Below are positions 5,768-7,647 of a stretch of 7,647 nucleotides of DNA, one piece after another. Origin of the DNA: an uncultured Clostridia bacterium (GTDB lineage Bacteria; Bacillota; Clostridia; Lachnospirales; Lachnospiraceae); the NCBI GenBank assembly GCA_947178015.1, contig CAMWWW010000102.1, positions 1 to 7,647 of the forward strand, given 5' to 3'. The notes below the pieces were generated by a model. That model was not told the origin of the DNA and made no database searches. It saw nothing but the letters and a program-made list of their open reading frames with translations. The position numbers and the translations under genes were made by a program. Each line of letters opens with the position of its first letter. Positions within the stretch are counted from its first letter, which is position 1.

Positions 5768-6625
5768 ATGAACACGCTTTTTATAGATAAGGATAACAGA
5801 AGTTATGGCGCTGAGGATGTGCTTGCAGTGCTTAAGGAGATCGGAGCAGACGACTGCGAGACATTGTTTATCCATTCGGATCTGCTATTTGGAAGAGCAC
5901 CAACCGATTTTAATCGAAGAGAATATCTAGGCATACTGTATCAGGTGATAGAAAAGCTTGAGGTTCGAAATGTGATTGTCCCTGCTTTTACCTACAGCTT
6001 TTGTAATAAAGAGGATTTTGATGTGAGGGCGAGCAGGACAAGCATGGGAGCGTTCAGTGAGTTTGTGCGCAGGAAGGAAGGGCGATACCGCACACATGAT
6101 CCACTGCTTTCTGTTTCTGTGCCATTGTGCTTAAAGAGAAGATTTGAGCAGGTAGGACATCATTCACTTGGAGAAGGGAGTGCGTTTGATATTCTTCATA
6201 CAATGGATGGGGTGAAGTTTTTGTTTCTCGGCGCAAGGCAGGGCGAGTGCTTTACCTATGTGCATTATGTTGAGAAAATGCTTGACGTGCCCTATCGGTT
6301 TGATATGGCTTTTCAAGGAAGAGTGAAAGACGAGGAGGGGAAGGTAGAGGAGAGAACACAGACTATTCACACGCGCTGTTATGGAGTAAGGCTGCCAGAG
6401 AGCTATGATTATTTTGAACAAAGGCTGATAGAAGAGGGCTATGTAAAAAAGAAAAGATTTGGAGACAGCTTTGTTTCCTGTCTTGCAGAAACAGACGCTT
6501 ATCAGCAGATTATCCGTGCTGTGCGGGAAAATCCGAATTATTTTGTGCCAGATGGATATACCGATGAAGATTTGATTCATCAGTATGCTATGGGACTTGA
6601 GGGTGGGAGAATTACCCATTGTTGA
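5768..6625 (+). CDS. AAC(3)-family N-acyltransferase, probably acting on a glycan amino sugar
   Basis: The 285-residue product has the aminoglycoside 3-N-acetyltransferase fold signature. Visible parts are an early TLFIHSDL strand, VPAFTYSF (71-78), THDPLLSVSV with His110-Asp111-Pro112, GEGSAFDIL (135-142), VKFLFLGA (149-156) and TYVHYVE, whose His166 and Glu169 match the catalytic T-x-x-H-x-x-E of the family. Members transfer an acyl group from CoA to an amine. Some act on antibiotics, but many lie in surface-glycan clusters without any link to resistance. Here the neighbours (sugar aminotransferase, ACP, reductases) point to N-acylation of an amino sugar, perhaps from the operon's ACP; the donor is inference. 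Calling it a resistance gene would be unjustified. The gap of 51 nt from the SDR stop is consistent with operon membership. Confidence 0.85.
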   Translation: MNTLFIDKDNRSYGAEDVLAVLKEIGADDCETLFIHSDLLFGRAPTDFNRREYLGILYQVIEKLEVRNVIVPAFTYSFCNKEDFDVRASRTSMGAFSEFVRRKEGRYRTHDPLLSVSVPLCLKRRFEQVGHHSLGEGSAFDILHTMDGVKFLFLGARQGECFTYVHYVEKMLDVPYRFDMAFQGRVKDEEGKVEERTQTIHTRCYGVRLPESYDYFEQRLIEEGYVKKKRFGDSFVSCLAETDAYQQIIRAVRENPNYFVPDGYTDEDLIHQYAMGLEGGRITHC

Positions 6626-6674
6626 TGGAGCAAGAAGAATGGAAATACAAAAAGAGAGATAAGGATGCTTTATT

Positions 6675-7647
6675 ATGATAAAACATGTTTCAGAATATCT
6701 AAGAGATGCTGCCAGACGATTTCCTGATAAAACAGCTTTGATAGATCAAAAAAGGAGAGTCAGCTATCAGGAATTTTTCATGGAAGCAGAAAGCATTGCC
6801 AGCAGACTGATTGCAGAGGGACTTTTGAAGCAGCCTATCGCTGTTATGCTGGAGAAAGGTGTAGATGCAATTATTGCATTTCTAGGAATTGCCATTTCGG
6901 GTAATTATTATACGGTGATTGATACCAAGATGCCAGAAGAGAGAGTGGAAAAGATTTTTGCCACATTTCGGCCTAAGGCAGTGATTACAGATAAGAAAAA
7001 TATAGAAAAACTTAGCAAGTTGAATGGAAATATTGACATAAAGGGATTGCTTTATGAGGAGCTTATCTCATACCAAAGAGATCAAGAGCAGATTTGTATT
7101 GTTGAAAATCGGATGATTGACACAGATATTCTTTATGTGTTATTTACCTCTGGTTCAACAGGAATACCAAAGGGAGTTATTATCAGTCACCGCTCTGTGA
7201 TAGATTACACAGAATGGGCGGCGGAGACGTTTCAATTTGACAGCAGCACTATATTTGGAAATCAGGCGCCATTTTATTTTGATAATTCTGTTCTGGATAT
7301 CTATTCGACCATACGAAATGGGGCAGAACTTCACATCATTCCTCAGATGCTATTTTCATTTCCCATCAGGCTGTTGGAATATATAAGGGATCAGAAAATC
7401 AACACCGTTTTTTGGGTGCCAACCGTATTATCGCGGGTGGCGGATATAGGAGTTTTGGAGCATTGTGATATTAACTGCCTGAAAACTATCTTGTTTGCTG
7501 GGGAGGTAATGCCTGCCAAACAGTTGAATATATGGATGCGCAGGCTGCCAGATGCATTGTTTGCCAATCTGTATGGTCCCACGGAGATCACAGTTGACTG
7601 TACTTATTTTATTGTGAATCGCAAGATTGAAGACAATGAGCCAGTTC
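6675..7647 (+). CDS. Amino-acid adenylating enzyme, DltA-like (partial, cut by the window end)
   Basis: The frame is open from the ATG at 6675 to the last base, giving 324 codons of what is usually a protein of about 500 residues; the C-terminal subdomain is missing. It belongs to the AMP-forming adenylate family, which activates a carboxylic acid with ATP and loads it on a carrier-protein thiol. Core motifs are LFTSGSTGIPKGV (156-168, phosphate loop), FDNSVLDIY (202-210) with Asp203 at the position that holds the alpha-amino group in amino-acid-activating domains, FAGEVMP (274-280) and NLYGPTEIT (298-306). The NQAPF-FDxSVxDIY and GEVxP blocks are closest to DltA, the D-alanine:carrier ligase, so an amino acid substrate is likely. 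AAGGA at 6661-6665 is placed 9 nt before the start. The ACP upstream is a candidate acceptor, although a second carrier may lie downstream. Confidence 0.9.
   Translation, partial: MIKHVSEYLRDAARRFPDKTALIDQKRRVSYQEFFMEAESIASRLIAEGLLKQPIAVMLEKGVDAIIAFLGIAISGNYYTVIDTKMPEERVEKIFATFRPKAVITDKKNIEKLSKLNGNIDIKGLLYEELISYQRDQEQICIVENRMIDTDILYVLFTSGSTGIPKGVIISHRSVIDYTEWAAETFQFDSSTIFGNQAPFYFDNSVLDIYSTIRNGAELHIIPQMLFSFPIRLLEYIRDQKINTVFWVPTVLSRVADIGVLEHCDINCLKTILFAGEVMPAKQLNIWMRRLPDALFANLYGPTEITVDCTYFIVNRKIEDNEPV

Noticed and set aside
6164..6619. 151-codon frame on the minus strand
   Set aside because: Antisense to the motif-bearing part of the AAC(3)-like gene; the product has no recognisable features.
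1..7647. Insertion sequence, CRISPR array, tRNA or attachment site
   Set aside because: No terminal inverted repeats with a transposase, no regularly spaced repeats, and no tRNA-like cloverleaf were seen; the only large repeat is the protein-level duplication of the two SDRs.

Overview
The window looks like part of a surface-glycan (exopolysaccharide, capsule or protein-glycosylation) operon from a low-to-moderate G+C Gram-positive. It is most likely a Clostridia member of Lachnospiraceae type, judged by eye from codon choice (AGA, GGA and ATA are common), strong purine-rich ribosome binding sites and the family mix. No taxonomic search was possible. All supported genes are on the + strand and tightly packed: one 8-nt overlap, otherwise gaps of roughly 20 to 90 nt. 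No convincing internal terminator was seen, so they probably form one transcript that continues past the right edge.

Layout: positions 1-266 hold no gene I can support, but 107-196 can fold into a plausible structured RNA leader. Then come a DegT/DnrJ/EryC1/StrS sugar aminotransferase (267-1496), a small PglC-like phosphoglycosyl transferase (1517-2170), a FabD-type malonyl-CoA:ACP transacylase (2163-3035), a NeuD/PglD-type left-handed beta-helix acetyltransferase (3126-3755) and a lone acyl carrier protein (3807-4028). These are followed by two tandem paralogous short-chain dehydrogenases/reductases (4119-4875, frameshifted, and 4958-5716), an AAC(3)-fold N-acyltransferase (5768-6625), and a DltA-like amino-acid adenylating enzyme cut by the window edge (6675-7647).

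How they could work together: aminotransferase, phosphoglycosyl transferase and NeuD/PglD acetyltransferase are the three activities used to make a bacillosamine-like acylated amino sugar and load it on undecaprenyl phosphate. Interleaved with them is a small acyl-thioester toolkit: a malonyl loader, a carrier protein, ketoreductase-like SDRs, an N-acyltransferase and an aminoacyl-adenylating enzyme. The simplest inference is that the operon builds an unusual acyl or aminoacyl group on a dedicated ACP and transfers it to an amino sugar. No ketosynthase is visible in the window.

The most striking observation concerns the SDR pair. The first has a complete catalytic tetrad (Asn-Ser-Tyr-Lys) but is knocked out of frame at a run of nine G residues; eight G would restore a 251-residue protein that aligns without gaps to its neighbour. 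The second is intact but has lost two of the four tetrad residues (Asn to Ser, Tyr to Leu). This looks like a slippage-switchable catalytic subunit beside a constitutive catalytically degenerate partner, although a sequencing error in the G run must be excluded first.
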